DNA of 64,000 bases from JAEZBP01 sp963832725 (lineage in GTDB: Bacteria; Myxococcota_A; Polyangia; Polyangiales; Sandaracinaceae). Under the pieces are notes generated by a model. That model was given only the letters and a program-made list of their open reading frames with translations, was not told where the DNA came from and searched no databases. Within the stretch, counting starts at the first letter, position 1; each line of letters starts with the position of its first letter. The position numbers and the translations under genes were made by a program. Location: assembly GCA_963832725.1 (NCBI GenBank), contig CAWHVG010000005.1, positions 2,108,001 through 2,172,000 of the forward strand, given 5' to 3'. Shown piece after piece: positions 50,826 through 60,468 of the stretch.

Positions 50826-51410
50826 TCAGGGTGTGAACGCGTGCACCCGCGCGACCCAGTCCTCGCGACGGCTTCGCCACGCAGGCGACATGGCGGACCA
50901 GCGGGTGGCGGCCTCGAGCCCGAGGAGCGCTCGCGCGAGCTGGGCCACGGTGCGGGCGCCGCGCGTCTTCGCGATCCACGGCGCGCGCCGCTGCCGCCAG
51001 CTCTCCGCGACGGCCGACCAGCCCATCAGGTTCTCGAGCTCCAGGAGCTTCGCCGCCAGCCCCGCCACGTCGGTCGCACCTCGGACCGCCTCCAACCACG
51101 CGTCGCGCCGCGTCGCCCATCGGGGCGAGACGCTCTCCCACGACACGCCGTCCTCGAACTGAAGGAGCGCCGCGCGGAGCGACTCCACGTCCTCCGGCGC
51201 CGAAGGCTCGGCGCTCGGATCGGCAGGCGGGTCGGCCGGATGCTCCGCCGGTGAGTCGGCAGGCTGTCCAGCGGCCCGCCTGCTCGGTGCCGGCTCGGTG
51301 TGCACGGGTGGCGCCGGCGGATCGTCCTCGCCGCTCAGTCCGCAGGCCACCGTCGCGAACAAGAGCGCGAACGATGCCGTGAGTCGAAGTAGCTTGTGTA
51401 CGTGCGTCAT
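50826..51410 (-). CDS. Lipoprotein with three Trp-Arg repeats
   Basis: ATG 51408-51410: MTHVHKLLRLTASFALLFAT then VACGLSG, lipobox TVAC/VAC (Cys23). A Pro/Ala/Asp/Glu-rich linker of ~45 residues follows. The C-terminal 130 residues are three tandem ~42-residue units: LRAALLQFEDGVSWESVSPR WATRRDAWLEAV; LAAKLLELENLMGWSAVAES WRQRRAPWIAKT; and LARALLGLEAATRWSAMSPA WRSRREDWVARV. The consensus is LxxxLLxLExxxxWxxxxxxWxxRRxxWxxxx, apparently all helical. I do not recognise this repeat as a named family. Its 3' end touches the palindromic element 2. Confidence 0.75.
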   Translation of the reverse strand: MTHVHKLLRLTASFALLFATVACGLSGEDDPPAPPVHTEPAPSRRAAGQPADSPAEHPADPPADPSAEPSAPEDVESLRAALLQFEDGVSWESVSPRWATRRDAWLEAVRGATDVAGLAAKLLELENLMGWSAVAESWRQRRAPWIAKTRGARTVAQLARALLGLEAATRWSAMSPAWRSRREDWVARVHAFTP

Positions 51411-52037
51411 CCAATGCCCCCGATCGCCGGCCACGATAGCAAACGTCGCGCACAGCCTGCCCGCAGCGCGGGTGACGGTGCGGCGCTGAGCCGTCGCTCC
51501 TCGCGAGAGGGCGTCATCGAAGACCGGCGGGCGCCACGAGAAGTCGCGCTCTCGGCACACCAGCGGAGATCGCGCTCGGCACGAACGACCGGTCGCCGCG
51601 CAGCATCCTCACGGTGCGACCCACCCCGAAACGTGACCGGGAGAGGCGCGCCCGCTCCCCCTCGTGAACGCAGCCGGTCGCTCGCCGCCGGCGCCTGCCT
51701 CGCGAGAACCACCGAACAGCGCGGTGGTCGTTTCGTCGTCCCAGGCGAGTGAAGCCGAACGTGTGATTGCCTGCCCGGCGCCCTCCCGATTTGACGATTT
51801 GTCAGGCGCGTCACTCCCAATCGGGGCGGTCCTGTCAGACTGACACGGTCGAGCATCGAGGAGGCGCGTCGACGCCACGGAATATGGCACGTGCGCTCGG
51901 CATGCGGGTTGCTGAGGGCCGCCCTGTACGACGAGCCGGAGACGACCTGCGCGCCTTGTCCCATCGGCGAGAGCCCGCGGCCGGGGTCGTTTCGGATCGC
52001 GCGCACCGCCCTTCGCCACTCACCCTCTCACGGAGCC
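51411..52037. other. Intergenic region, 627 bp, with a small operator-like palindrome
   Basis: No convincing gene: all open frames here are Arg/Ser/Pro-rich shadows. TGTCAGACTGACA at 51833-51845 is a perfect 6-1-6 palindrome, and TTGACGATTTGTCAG lies 30-40 bp upstream. Together they might form a promoter/operator for the downstream MYXO-CTERM-like gene about 190 bp away, but this is weak. Confidence 0.35.
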
Positions 52038-53171
52038 ATGATGCATCGAGCCGGTCCGGCAGCCATCCTCCTCCTCGCGTCCCTCTGGAGCACGAGCGCT
52101 GCCGCGCAGACACCCATTCAGGTCGGGATTCAGAGCTTCCCCGGCCACGACAACGCGTCGATCGCGCTGATCGGTGACCAGATGGGCTCCCCGATCAACG
52201 TCGCCGACTGCAACAGCTCGATCACGTTCGTGTTCAACGGTGTCGATCCGACTCGGTCGAACCTCTACTTCTATCGCGGCTCCATGTGCGACGACCCCAG
52301 CGTGCGGACCTCCGGCGTGAGCCACCTCTGCGACGCTACCGGGGCGCCGCCGGCCGTCACCAACAACAGCGCGATGGTCGTGGCGACCGTCCCGGTGGCG
52401 GACCTCGTGCCATGCTCGACGGGCGGTGTCGGCGTCCAGACCAGCTGGGTGCTGGCGATGAACATGGTCGCCGACAGCGCGGACGGCGACGGACAGGCGG
52501 TCAGCTTCCCGATCGCCTACGACTTCACGCCGCCGCCCGCGGTGACCGGCCTCATGGCCGACTCCGGCGGCGCCGCGCACCTCTCCTGGAATCCCCCCTC
52601 GGACAACCAGGCCACCTCCTATCAGATCTTCATCGAGCCGGGCACGTGCGACGTCAGCAGCGGCACGGACGCCAGCGTCACGCTCTACACCGGCGACGCC
52701 GGAGCCCCGATGGACGACGCGGGAAGCACGGACGACGCGAGCGTCACCTTCGACGCCGGAGCGAGCGACGCAGGCACCATCGCCGACGCGGGCGCGATGC
52801 CCGATCCCGCCGCCACGCCGGACGCAGGGGTCGATGGCGGTGCAGGCCTCGGCGCCCCGACCGCGACCGCGCCGGTGGGCAGCACCAGCGCCAACGTGAC
52901 GTTCCCGGACATCGTCCCGAACGGTTCCACCGGTCGCGTCGCCATCCGCCCGGTCGATCGCGCCGGCAACCTCGGCCCGTTGACCGACTTCGTGTGCGTG
53001 CAGCACATCTCGGGCTCGAGCTGGCGGGAGGTCGAGTGCGGCGGGTCCACGCCGCCCGCGTGGTGCAGCGGCGGCTGCGCGGCGACTCCGGGACGCTCAC
53101 ACGTTCCCGCCTGGCCGCTCGCGCTCGCCGGGCTCGGACTCGCGCTCTGGATCGGTCGACGCCGAACCTGA
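52038..53171 (+). CDS. Fibronectin-III surface protein with MYXO-CTERM-like anchor
   Basis: MMHRAGPAAILLLASLWSTS followed by AAAQTPIQ is a Sec signal peptide (AAA-QT). An N-terminal beta domain with Cys pairs follows, then a fibronectin type III domain (PPAVTGLMADSGGAAHLSWN then SYQIFIEPGTCDV). A long low-complexity Asp/Ala-rich linker comes next (DAGSTDDASVTFDAGASDAG...). The C-terminus CSGGCAATPGRSHVPAWPLA followed by LAGLGLALWIGRRRT is a Cys-containing motif, a hydrophobic helix and an Arg cluster. This is the tripartite plan of MYXO-CTERM sorting tags, though the exact cleavage motif is degenerate. It is likely surface-anchored. Either of two adjacent ATGs may start it. Confidence 0.8.
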   Translation: MMHRAGPAAILLLASLWSTSAAAQTPIQVGIQSFPGHDNASIALIGDQMGSPINVADCNSSITFVFNGVDPTRSNLYFYRGSMCDDPSVRTSGVSHLCDATGAPPAVTNNSAMVVATVPVADLVPCSTGGVGVQTSWVLAMNMVADSADGDGQAVSFPIAYDFTPPPAVTGLMADSGGAAHLSWNPPSDNQATSYQIFIEPGTCDVSSGTDASVTLYTGDAGAPMDDAGSTDDASVTFDAGASDAGTIADAGAMPDPAATPDAGVDGGAGLGAPTATAPVGSTSANVTFPDIVPNGSTGRVAIRPVDRAGNLGPLTDFVCVQHISGSSWREVECGGSTPPAWCSGGCAATPGRSHVPAWPLALAGLGLALWIGRRRT

Positions 53172-53344
53172 CCCGGACGACATGATCGGGCTCGACGCGG
53201 GCCACATCTCGATCCGTGCGGTGTCGGTGCCCATCCCCCATCCACGATGACTCTGGCGGGCGAGATCGCTCGTTCCGCGCGCCTTCAGCCGTAGGAGGGG
53301 ACGACGACCTTGCTCGGTGTGCGGCGCGCGACGACACTTTTCGC

Positions 53345-54879
53345 ATGCACGTACCGCTGACCACCCGCGACTTCCTCCGTCGGGGCGCGCTCGTCTACGG
53401 CGACCGCGTCGCCCTCGTCGACGAGCCCAACCGACCCGACGGCTGGGGCGCCATCTCCTACCGCGAGCTGGCGAAGCGCGCAGATGCGGTGGGCGCCGGC
53501 CTCGACGCGCTCGGCGTGGGCGTGGGCGAGCGGGTGGCCATCGTCTCGCAGAACGCCGCGCGCTTCGTGGCCACGCTCTACGGCGTGACGGCGGCCGGGC
53601 GCGTCCTGGTGCCGATCAACTTCCGCCTCCAAGGCCACGAGGTCGAGTACATCGTCGGCCACTCGAACGCGCGCGTGCTGCTGATCGATCCGGACCTCGA
53701 CGAGCCCCTCTCGCACGTGCCCACCGCGCACCGCTTCCGGCTCGACGCGCAGGCCGACGAGGCGCTCTTCCTGTGCTCCGGCGAAGCGAGCGACATGCCG
53801 CTGGAGGAGCACGAGATCGCGACGCTGAACTACACGAGCGGCACCACCGCCCGCCCCAAAGGCGTCTGCCTGACCCACCGCAACCTCTGGATCAACGCGA
53901 CGACCTTCGGCTGGCACGCCGGCGTGAGCGATCGCGACGTCTACCTGCACACCCTACCCACCTTCCACGCCAACGGCTGGGGCATGCCCTTCACGGCGGC
54001 TGGGATGGGCGTCGAGCAGGTGGTCCTGCGCAAGGTCGACGGCGCCGAGATCCTCCGCCGGGTCGAAAAACACGGCGTCACGCTGATGTGCGGTGCGCCG
54101 GCGGTCGTCGCCGCCATCCTCGACGCGGCGGCCGAATGGGAGGGCGAGATCCCGGGCCGGGGCAGGACGCGGATCGTGGTGGCCGGAGCGCCGCCCCCGA
54201 CGCGCACGATTCGAGCGGGTGGAGACGGAGCTCGGCTGGGAGCTCATCCAGATCTACGGCCTCACCGAGACGTCGCCGCTGCTGACGATGAACCGCCGCC
54301 GCGTCGAGATGGACGCACTCACGCCGAAGGAGCGCGCGCAGCGATTGAGCCGCGCGGGCGCGCCGGTCATCGGCGTCGAGACGCGAGCCGACGATCAGGG
54401 TGAGATCCTCGCGCGCGGCAACGTCGTCATGGACCGCTACTTCGACGACCCGGCCGCGACCGAGGCCGCCATCCGAGACGACTTCTTCCACACCGGCGAC
54501 GGCGGAAGCATCGACGAAGAGGGCTACGTCACGATCTCGGATCGCAAGAAGGACGTCATCATCAGCGGCGGCGAGAACGTCTCGTCGATCGAGGTCGAGG
54601 ATTGCCTCGCCTCGCACCCGTCGGTCGCCGAGGTGGCGGTCATCGGCGTGCCCCACGAGAAGTGGGGCGAGACGGTGAAAGCGCTCGTCGTGCTCCGCCC
54701 GGACGCGAGCACGACCGAAGCGGATTCTAATCGATCACTGCCGCGCCCACCTCGCGCACTACAAATGCCCCACCTCGGTCGAGATGCGCGACGAGCTGGC
54801 GCGCACCGCGACCGGCAAGCTGCAGAAGTTCCTGCTGCGCGCACCCTACTGGAAGGGCCGAACGCGGCAGGTCGGCTGA
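53345..54879 (+). CDS. AMP-dependent acyl-CoA synthetase/ligase (two frame slips)
   Basis: MHVPLTTRDFLRRGALVYGD begins a typical adenylate-forming ligase. The P-loop motif A3 is NYTSGTTARPKGVCLTHRN. HANGWGMPF follows, then after a slip near 54205 ELIQIYGLTETSPLLTMNRR (A5), FFHTGDGGSIDEEGYVTISD with RKKDVIISGGENVSSIEVED (A7/A8), and after a second slip near 54720 LIDHCRAHLAHYKCPTSVEM and RTATGKLQKFLLR with the catalytic Lys of motif A10. All catalytic motifs are therefore present in a reconstructed ~511-residue protein. It activates a carboxylic acid, probably fatty or aromatic, to acyl-CoA; length and motifs fit medium/long-chain FadD-like enzymes. Confidence 0.88.
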
Positions 54880-55219
54880 CCGCCAGGCATCGGTCGAGGC
54901 GTAGGACCTCTCGCCGAGAGTGCCCGAGCCGCCGGCGACGGTCTCGCTCGATGTCGGCCGCGCCGGGATCGACGGAGCGCAGCTCGGCCGTGTCCGGAGT
55001 CCGGATGGCCTTCGCCAGCGTCCGGTGATCGCCAGCCGGGGGGCGCGTCGTCCCTCCGTGCTCGGCCGTCGACGCCATCGCGCTCCACGAAACCGTGCAG
55101 CTCGGTGCACGCCTCTCCGGCAACGCGCTGCACAGTCACTCGCCCGCGGGCGAGGAAGTGGCGCCTCATCCTCGGCACACAACCTGCTCAATGGGCGGGC
55201 GACCCCGAAAGGAGCGCCC
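54880..55219. other. Intergenic region without a visible gene
   Basis: 340 bp between the ligase and the next secreted-protein gene. Open frames here are shadows. CCGAAAGGAGCGCCC just before 55220 supplies a good ribosome-binding site for the downstream gene. Confidence 0.4.
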
Positions 55220-55999
55220 ATGTCCATTCGATCGTCGATCTTCCTCGTGCCTTTCCTCGCTGCGGCAGTCGCCGTTCCCGCCCGCGCGCAGACCGCTCCT
55301 CCCTCCGCTCAGACCGGCTCGCCCGTGGTGCAAGCGCCGGCCGGCGCCGCGCCTCGAGCCCAGCCGGGGACCGTTCAACCGCCGGCGCCGCCGCCCGGGT
55401 CGAGCGCTGCCACGTCCGGGCCGCCCGCGAGCCCGCCCGCCGCACAGCCAGGCGTCTACGGCAACGGCAACACCACCGCCCAGCCGGGCGTGTACGGCAA
55501 CCGGCAGCCGACCTATCCCGTCTACGGTGCCGGCGGTGTCTACTACCCGCCGCCCACGCGGCGCGGGCGGGTCCAGCGTCCCATCGTCGGCTACCGGAGC
55601 GTCGAGCGCGCGGACCCGCGGCTCTGGGGCTCTGGGCTCGCGATGTTCCTCGCGGGCTGGGTGCTCGACTTCGCCGCCATCACGCCGATCGCCAACGCCA
55701 TCAGCGACGACCGCGATCCGGGCGTCGAGCAGGACTCCTGGGCCTGGTCCCTCTTGCCGATCGTCGGACCGATCGTCCAGCTCGGGCTCCAGGCGCCCCA
55801 CCCGGCGATCCCGATCACGCTCGAGCTCCTGCAGCTCACCGGCGCCGGGCTCCTCATCGCGGGCCTCGTCACGAACCAGACCATCCGCGTCCCGATCTAC
55901 GCCGGCGATCCGGAGGACCCGAACATGAGCCGCATCGAGCTCTCCGCCCGGCCCGTCGCCGGAGGCGCCACCGTCGGCGTCGTGTACCGGCACCTGTAG
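55220..55999 (+). CDS. Secreted/membrane protein with Pro-rich region
   Basis: MSIRSSIFLVPFLAAAVAVP followed by ARAQTAPP is a signal peptide (ARA-QT), preceded by an AGGAG ribosome-binding site. Residues ~25-110 are Pro/Ala/Gly-rich with two AQPGVYGNGN/AQPGVYGNRQ repeats. The C-terminal half has two or three hydrophobic segments (WGSGLAMFLAGWVLDFAAIT, WSLLPIVGPIVQLGLQ, ELLQLTGAGLLIAGLVTNQT) and ends in a short beta region (IELSARPVAGGATVGVVYRH). The GAGLLIAGLV plus GVVYRHL ending is common in small myxobacterial membrane proteins of unknown role. The frame is intact. Confidence 0.75.
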   Translation: MSIRSSIFLVPFLAAAVAVPARAQTAPPSAQTGSPVVQAPAGAAPRAQPGTVQPPAPPPGSSAATSGPPASPPAAQPGVYGNGNTTAQPGVYGNRQPTYPVYGAGGVYYPPPTRRGRVQRPIVGYRSVERADPRLWGSGLAMFLAGWVLDFAAITPIANAISDDRDPGVEQDSWAWSLLPIVGPIVQLGLQAPHPAIPITLELLQLTGAGLLIAGLVTNQTIRVPIYAGDPEDPNMSRIELSARPVAGGATVGVVYRHL

Positions 56000-56658
56000 G
56001 CCCTCGGGTCGAACGCGCCGAACGAAGAAGATCCTCCCGCGCTCGAGCTCGTCACTGCCGACCGCAGGCAGCTGGCTGACCAAGGCGACGCAGCCTCAAG
56101 GCGAGGCGACGCAGCCTCCAAGGCGACGCAGCCTCCTGAGGTACGCCGAGTGCCGGGCAAGAAGGAGAACGAAGCGCGCGGTCGAGCTCCTGGCGATGTT
56201 GTCGCCGTAGGTGATCGAGCTGACCAGGCCGTCGCGCTCGTGCGCGATCGAGTCGACGATCGCGACGTCGTGCAGGTGCGGTAGTGCTCGCCCGAGGGGT
56301 CGATGTCAGCGGGTCGCAGATGTCCGTTCGCAGCGCGTGGCAGCTCGTCCACGTGACCGCGCCGTCTTCGGCGTGGACGCCGCGCGCTCGGCCGAACGCG
56401 TCGTAGCGCCACCGTGTAGGGGATGTCCGTCGGGAGCACGACGACGGCGAGAGCAGTGCAAGTCCTGCGGCGGCATGCGGCGTCGTCTGAAAGCCGGGCG
56501 GCCTGCGCATCGTCGAGCTGAAGACAGCCGCGGTTGAGCGATCGCCTGCGCCATGGCCAACCCCGTGGAGGCGAACCCCTGGAGGAGGGGCTCGCGTTCT
56601 CGGTGCCCGATGGCCTCGACGCTCGCGGTCACGCCGGGCCACTCGCGCGGGGCAACAG
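56000..56658 (-). pseudogene. Degraded or badly read coding region, possible YD-repeat-like
   Basis: No single frame is convincing, but on the minus strand segments from different frames look protein-like: QLTVAPREWPGVTASVEAIG, then RYDAFGRARGVHAEDGAVTW with TSCHALRTDICDP, then GLVSSITYGDNIARSSTARF. YDAFGR resembles an RHS/YD repeat, and SITYGDN is also YD-like. The tract lies downstream of the EF-hand gene and ends in a short tandem repeat. It needs several slips, so the call is weak. Confidence 0.3.
56082..56137. repeat. Three imperfect ~17-bp tandem units
   Basis: AAGGCGACGCAGCCTC occurs three times (starts near 56082, 56103 and 56119, the middle one as GAGGCGACGCAGCCTCC). It sits at the edge of the degraded minus-strand region. 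Confidence 0.65.
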
Positions 56659-57219
56659 TCAGCTGGGCGCGGATCCGGTCTCGTTCCACTCGGAGGCGGA
56701 GATGCCGCCGTCGCCGTTCGCGTCCCAGTAGGCGAACATGGCGTCACCGAGCTCGAGGTCGGTCACGTACCCGTCATCGTTCCGGTCGAAACGCTCGAAG
56801 AGGGCGGTGTCGTGGACTCCTTGCCGCATCTCGTCGCGGTCGAGGACGCCGTCGCCGTTCGCGTCCCAGACGGCGAAGCGTCGTTTCGCCGGTGGTAGCC
56901 AGTCGGCCGCGCCCGCTTCGAGCTCGGCCGGCTGGATCTCGCCGTCGCCGTTCGTGTCCCAGGTCTCGGTGAGGCCGACGTTCAGCTCGCTGCGGGTGAG
57001 CTTGCCGTCCTCGTCGAGGTCCCACGCGTCGTAGTAGCGCAGCATGGTGTGGAAGATCTCTCGCTCTTCGATGCGCTGGTCACGATTGCGATCCAGGCGC
57101 GCGAAGCTGGGCCGCGCAATCTCCTCCCGAGGCGCCCGCGGCGGCGGTGGGTGCCCACACCCGGTGAGCACGATGAGGAGGCTCGCGAGCACGAAGCGCT
57201 GGTCCTGACGTGCATGCAC
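56659..57219 (-). CDS. EF-hand lipoprotein with six Ca-binding loops
   Basis: The GTG at 57217-57219 reads VHARQDQRFVLASLLIVLTG then CGHPPPP, a lipobox LTGC (Cys21). Six EF-hand loops follow: DRNRDQRIEERE, DLDEDGKLTRSE, DTNGDGEIQPAE, DANGDGVLDRDE, DRNDDGYVTDLE and DANGDGGISASE. Each has acidic residues at positions 1, 3, 5 and 12. The protein is about 186 residues, all calmodulin-like, and should bind Ca2+ in the periplasm or at the cell surface. The open frame runs upstream to 57582 but only as Arg-rich filler, so the start next to the signal peptide is preferred. Confidence 0.85.
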   Translation of the reverse strand: MHARQDQRFVLASLLIVLTGCGHPPPPRAPREEIARPSFARLDRNRDQRIEEREIFHTMLRYYDAWDLDEDGKLTRSELNVGLTETWDTNGDGEIQPAELEAGAADWLPPAKRRFAVWDANGDGVLDRDEMRQGVHDTALFERFDRNDDGYVTDLELGDAMFAYWDANGDGGISASEWNETGSAPS

Positions 57220-57538
57220 GCTGTGGCCCCACGCAGCGCGCGTGCCACGGGTCCGCAGCATGCGCCGCGGATCGAGGCTCGCTCCTTCGCGTCCCGCCGT
57301 GGCGGATCGGGACGCCGCGCGGAGGACTTCGGCCCCCGGGGCAGAGCCAGCGGGACCTCGGCGGAAGCGTTGCAGCGGAGCACCCCGGGTTAGCGTTGCT
57401 GCAGCGGAGCACCCCGCGGCACCCCGTGGATCGCCGGTGACGCGGAGGTCACGAGCCCTGACAAATCGAGGGCGGATGCGGTAAGCAGGCTCTCCGTGAC
57501 GAAGGCCGCCGGTTTCGGCGGGTCCCGAGGAGGCAAGG

Positions 57539-59200
57539 ATGAGCTCGAACGAATCCCACGGCGCGACGCACGAGGTCCTCAATCAGCCGCCGCCGCTCGA
57601 GCCGATCAACCTCTACACGAGCGATCAGGCGCTGCGCGAGGCGGTGGCGCGCGAAGGCGGCGCGGACGGCGAGGACCGGCTGACGACCTACGGCGCGCTC
57701 TCGGGCGGCGAGCTGATGGCGCTCGGGTTCGAGGCGAACGAGAACCCGCCGCGGGTGAAGCTCTTCGATCGCTACGGGCATCGCGTCGACGAGGTCCAGT
57801 TCCACCCCGCCTACCACCGCCTCATGGCCGCCGCGAAGGAGCACGGTGTGCACTCGCTGCCCTGGGCGGAGCCGAAGCCGGGCGCGCAGGTGATCCGCTC
57901 GACGCTCCACTACCTGCACACGCAGGCCGAGGCGGGGACGCTCTGTCCCATCACCATGACCTACGCGTCGATCCCGGCGCTGCGCCATCAGCCCGAGGTG
58001 GCCGCCTGGTGGGAGCCGCGCATCCTGGCCAACGCCTACGACCCGGCGAACGCGCCGGCGTCCGAGAAGACGGGGCTGACCATCGGGATGGGCATGACGG
58101 AGAAGCAGGGCGGCTCCGACGTGCGCGCCAACACCACGCGCGCGGTCCCGATCGGCGTCGCGGGCCCTGGCCACGAGTACGAGCTCACGGGCCACAAGTG
58201 GTTCATGTCGGCGCCGATGTGCGACGCGTTCCTCGTGCTCGCCCAGACGGAAAAGGGCCTCTCCTGCTTCTTGATGCCGCGCTGGCGCCCCGACGGAACG
58301 CCGAACTCGTGGCGCATTCAGCGCCTCAAGGACAAGCTCGGCGACCGCTCCAACGCCTCCAGCGAGGTCGAGCTGCACGGCGCGTGGGCACAGATGATCG
58401 GCGAAGAAGGCCGCGGCGTGCCGACCATCATCGAGATGGTCATGCACACCCGGCTCGACTGCATGACCGGCTCGAGCGCGCTGATGCGCCAGGCGGTGGC
58501 GCAGGCCATCCATCACACCAGCCATCGTGCCGCGTTCGGCAAGACGATCGCCGATCAGCCGCTGATGCAGAACGTGCTGGCCGACCTCGCCATCGAGACC
58601 GAGGCCCACACGGCGATGATGCTGCGTGTGTCGCGCGCCTTCGACGAGGCGCCGAACGACGAAGGGGCCGCGCTCTTCAGCCGGTTGGCGACGGGCATCG
58701 GCAAGTACTGGATCTGCAAGCGCACGGTGCCGGTCGTGAACGAGGCGCAGGAGTGCCTGGGCGGCAACGGCTACGTGGAGGAGCACATCCTGCCGCGCAT
58801 CTACCGGCAGGCGCCGCTCAACTCGATCTGGGAAGGCTCCGGCAACATCCAGTGCCTCGACGTGCTGCGCGCCGTACGCCGCGAGCCGCGCACGCTGGAG
58901 GTCTACCTGGACGAAGTACGGCAGGCGGCCGGCGCCGACCGGCACCTCGACGCGTTCGTGAAGCAGCTCGAGACCGATCTCGGGCGCACCGAGGATCTGG
59001 AGCGGCGGGCGCGCCGGCTGGTCGAGCGGCTGGCGCTGGCGCTACAGGCCTCGCTGCTGGTCCGCGCGGGCAACGCGGCGGTGGCGGACGCGTTCTGCGC
59101 CTCGCGGCTGGCGGGCGACGCCGGACTGGCGCTGGGGACGCTGCCTTCGAACCTCGATCTGTCCCCCATCGTCGAGCGCGCTCGTCCCGTCGAGAGCTGA
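57539..59200 (+). CDS. aidB: Acyl-CoA dehydrogenase, AidB type
   Basis: 553 residues, intact frame, start ATG 57539 with GAGGAGGCAAG just upstream. AidB-family features: LNQPPPLEPINLYTSDQALR at the N-terminus, PITMTYASIPALRHQPEVAA, GMTEKQGGSDVRANTTRAVP (FAD-contacting), YELTGHKWFMSAPMCDAFLV, RLKDKLGDRSNASSEVELHG, RQAVAQAIHHTSHRAAFGKT, and QECLGGNGYVEEHILPRIYR with NSIWEGSGNIQCLDVLRA. In E. coli AidB is part of the adaptive response to alkylating agents and binds DNA; here no ada or alkB lies nearby. A degradative acyl-CoA role is also possible. Confidence 0.92.
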   Translation: MSSNESHGATHEVLNQPPPLEPINLYTSDQALREAVAREGGADGEDRLTTYGALSGGELMALGFEANENPPRVKLFDRYGHRVDEVQFHPAYHRLMAAAKEHGVHSLPWAEPKPGAQVIRSTLHYLHTQAEAGTLCPITMTYASIPALRHQPEVAAWWEPRILANAYDPANAPASEKTGLTIGMGMTEKQGGSDVRANTTRAVPIGVAGPGHEYELTGHKWFMSAPMCDAFLVLAQTEKGLSCFLMPRWRPDGTPNSWRIQRLKDKLGDRSNASSEVELHGAWAQMIGEEGRGVPTIIEMVMHTRLDCMTGSSALMRQAVAQAIHHTSHRAAFGKTIADQPLMQNVLADLAIETEAHTAMMLRVSRAFDEAPNDEGAALFSRLATGIGKYWICKRTVPVVNEAQECLGGNGYVEEHILPRIYRQAPLNSIWEGSGNIQCLDVLRAVRREPRTLEVYLDEVRQAAGADRHLDAFVKQLETDLGRTEDLERRARRLVERLALALQASLLVRAGNAAVADAFCASRLAGDAGLALGTLPSNLDLSPIVERARPVES

Positions 59201-59442
59201 GCCACGCCGGCGACGACCGCGAGCAGCCTGCTCGGCGACGGGTAGGGGAGAGGCTCGTGCGGGACGAGCAGGACTTGATCCGGCGGCACACCCGGTCCCG
59301 AGCGAGGCGCCGTCGTCGCGCAGGCTGCCGAGGGTCGTCCGTCCTGCAACGACTCGATGCCGCTTCCGGTTCGCGGGTAGCCGGCAGCGCGCTCGGCCTG
59401 GCGACGCGGGCCAATCGCGGGGGCGCGGCAGTTGGCGCGGCC

Positions 59443-60394
59443 TCAGCGGGCAGCGCGGCGGCGAGTCTGCTTCGGAAGGCAGCTCGGCTTCCAGAGCGAG
59501 CTCGTCCCGCAGCTCGTCCTCGGTCTCCACCCGCACCCGCGGTCCCGTCTCGGCCCGGGCGTCGAGCCACTCCGCGAGCTCGGGCAGCGCCTTCGCAAAG
59601 CCGGGCGTGGCGCGATCCCGCGCCTCCGAGGCCAGAAGCTCCGCCATGTCTTCGTCGCCCGAGCGCTCGAACGCCCAGGCGAGCCCGGTCAGGAGCGGTG
59701 TGCTCAGCGTGACGCCCAATGCGAACTGCGCGCGCTCGTGCAGCGTCTCCTCGCTCAGCGTGTGGCGCCCCTCCGCGAACGCGAGGAAGAGCTCGCACGT
59801 GTAGCGCGCCAGAGCCGGCACCTCGCCCGCCGGCTCCGGTCCCAGCGCGTCGAAGCAGGTACGTGCCTCCTCCAGTCGGCCCAGCCGCACCAGACAGTTC
59901 ACCTCTCGCATCCGAGCGAGCGTGTTGTACAGGCCGGGCCGGCTGCCCCGTCGCCGGAGCGCTTCGCGGGTGCGCTCCAGCGCCAGCGCCGCGTCGCCGC
60001 GCAGCATCGCGCATTGAGCGAGCCAGTCGTAGGTGTGCGCGCGCCACCGCCGCGGCAGCAGGCGCCGCTTCTGGATGGCGGAGAAGATCCGCTCCGCCGC
60101 GTCGAGATCGAACGCGGCGATCGCGCGGACCCCTTCACCGCGCTTCGCGTTGAGCCGCAAACGCCAGCTCACCAGCGCGCCGAGCACCGCGGCGATGCTC
60201 AGCCCCGCCACACCGTAGAGCGCGTATCCGGCGAGCCCCTCCACGCCGATCAGCCCGGCGAGGATGCCGTGGTAAGCGAAGCTCCGGAGCCGCCGCGAGC
60301 GGCGCGAGATGACATTCCCGCGCGTGTCGACGGCGAGGATCTGCTTCGCCGTCGCGCTCTCCAGATCGTTCGCGTACTCGGCCTGCTTCGCCAT
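59443..60394 (-). CDS. Membrane protein with TPR-like soluble domain (C-terminal slip)
   Basis: The ATG at 60392-60394 gives MAKQAEYANDLESATAKQIL then VDTRGNVISRRSRRLRSFAY. Two TM segments follow (YHGILAGLIGVEGLAGYALY, GVAGLSIAAVLGALVSWRLR). The soluble part is helical: FDLDAAERIFSAIQKRRLLP, YDWLAQCAMLRGDAALALER, NTLARMREVNCLVRLGRLEE, a TPR-like string. The frame as read runs past 59200 into the convergent aidB gene. A one-base shift near 59465 gives QTRRRAAR and a stop at 59443, the more plausible end. Function unknown; it may be a membrane scaffold in the same neighbourhood as the PP2C gene. Confidence 0.65.
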
Positions 60395-60468
60395 GTGCGA
60401 ACAGTATCGCGGCTCGGACGACACGCACGCTCGACGAGTCCTGCCCGCACCTCGGGTTCGAGGAACGA

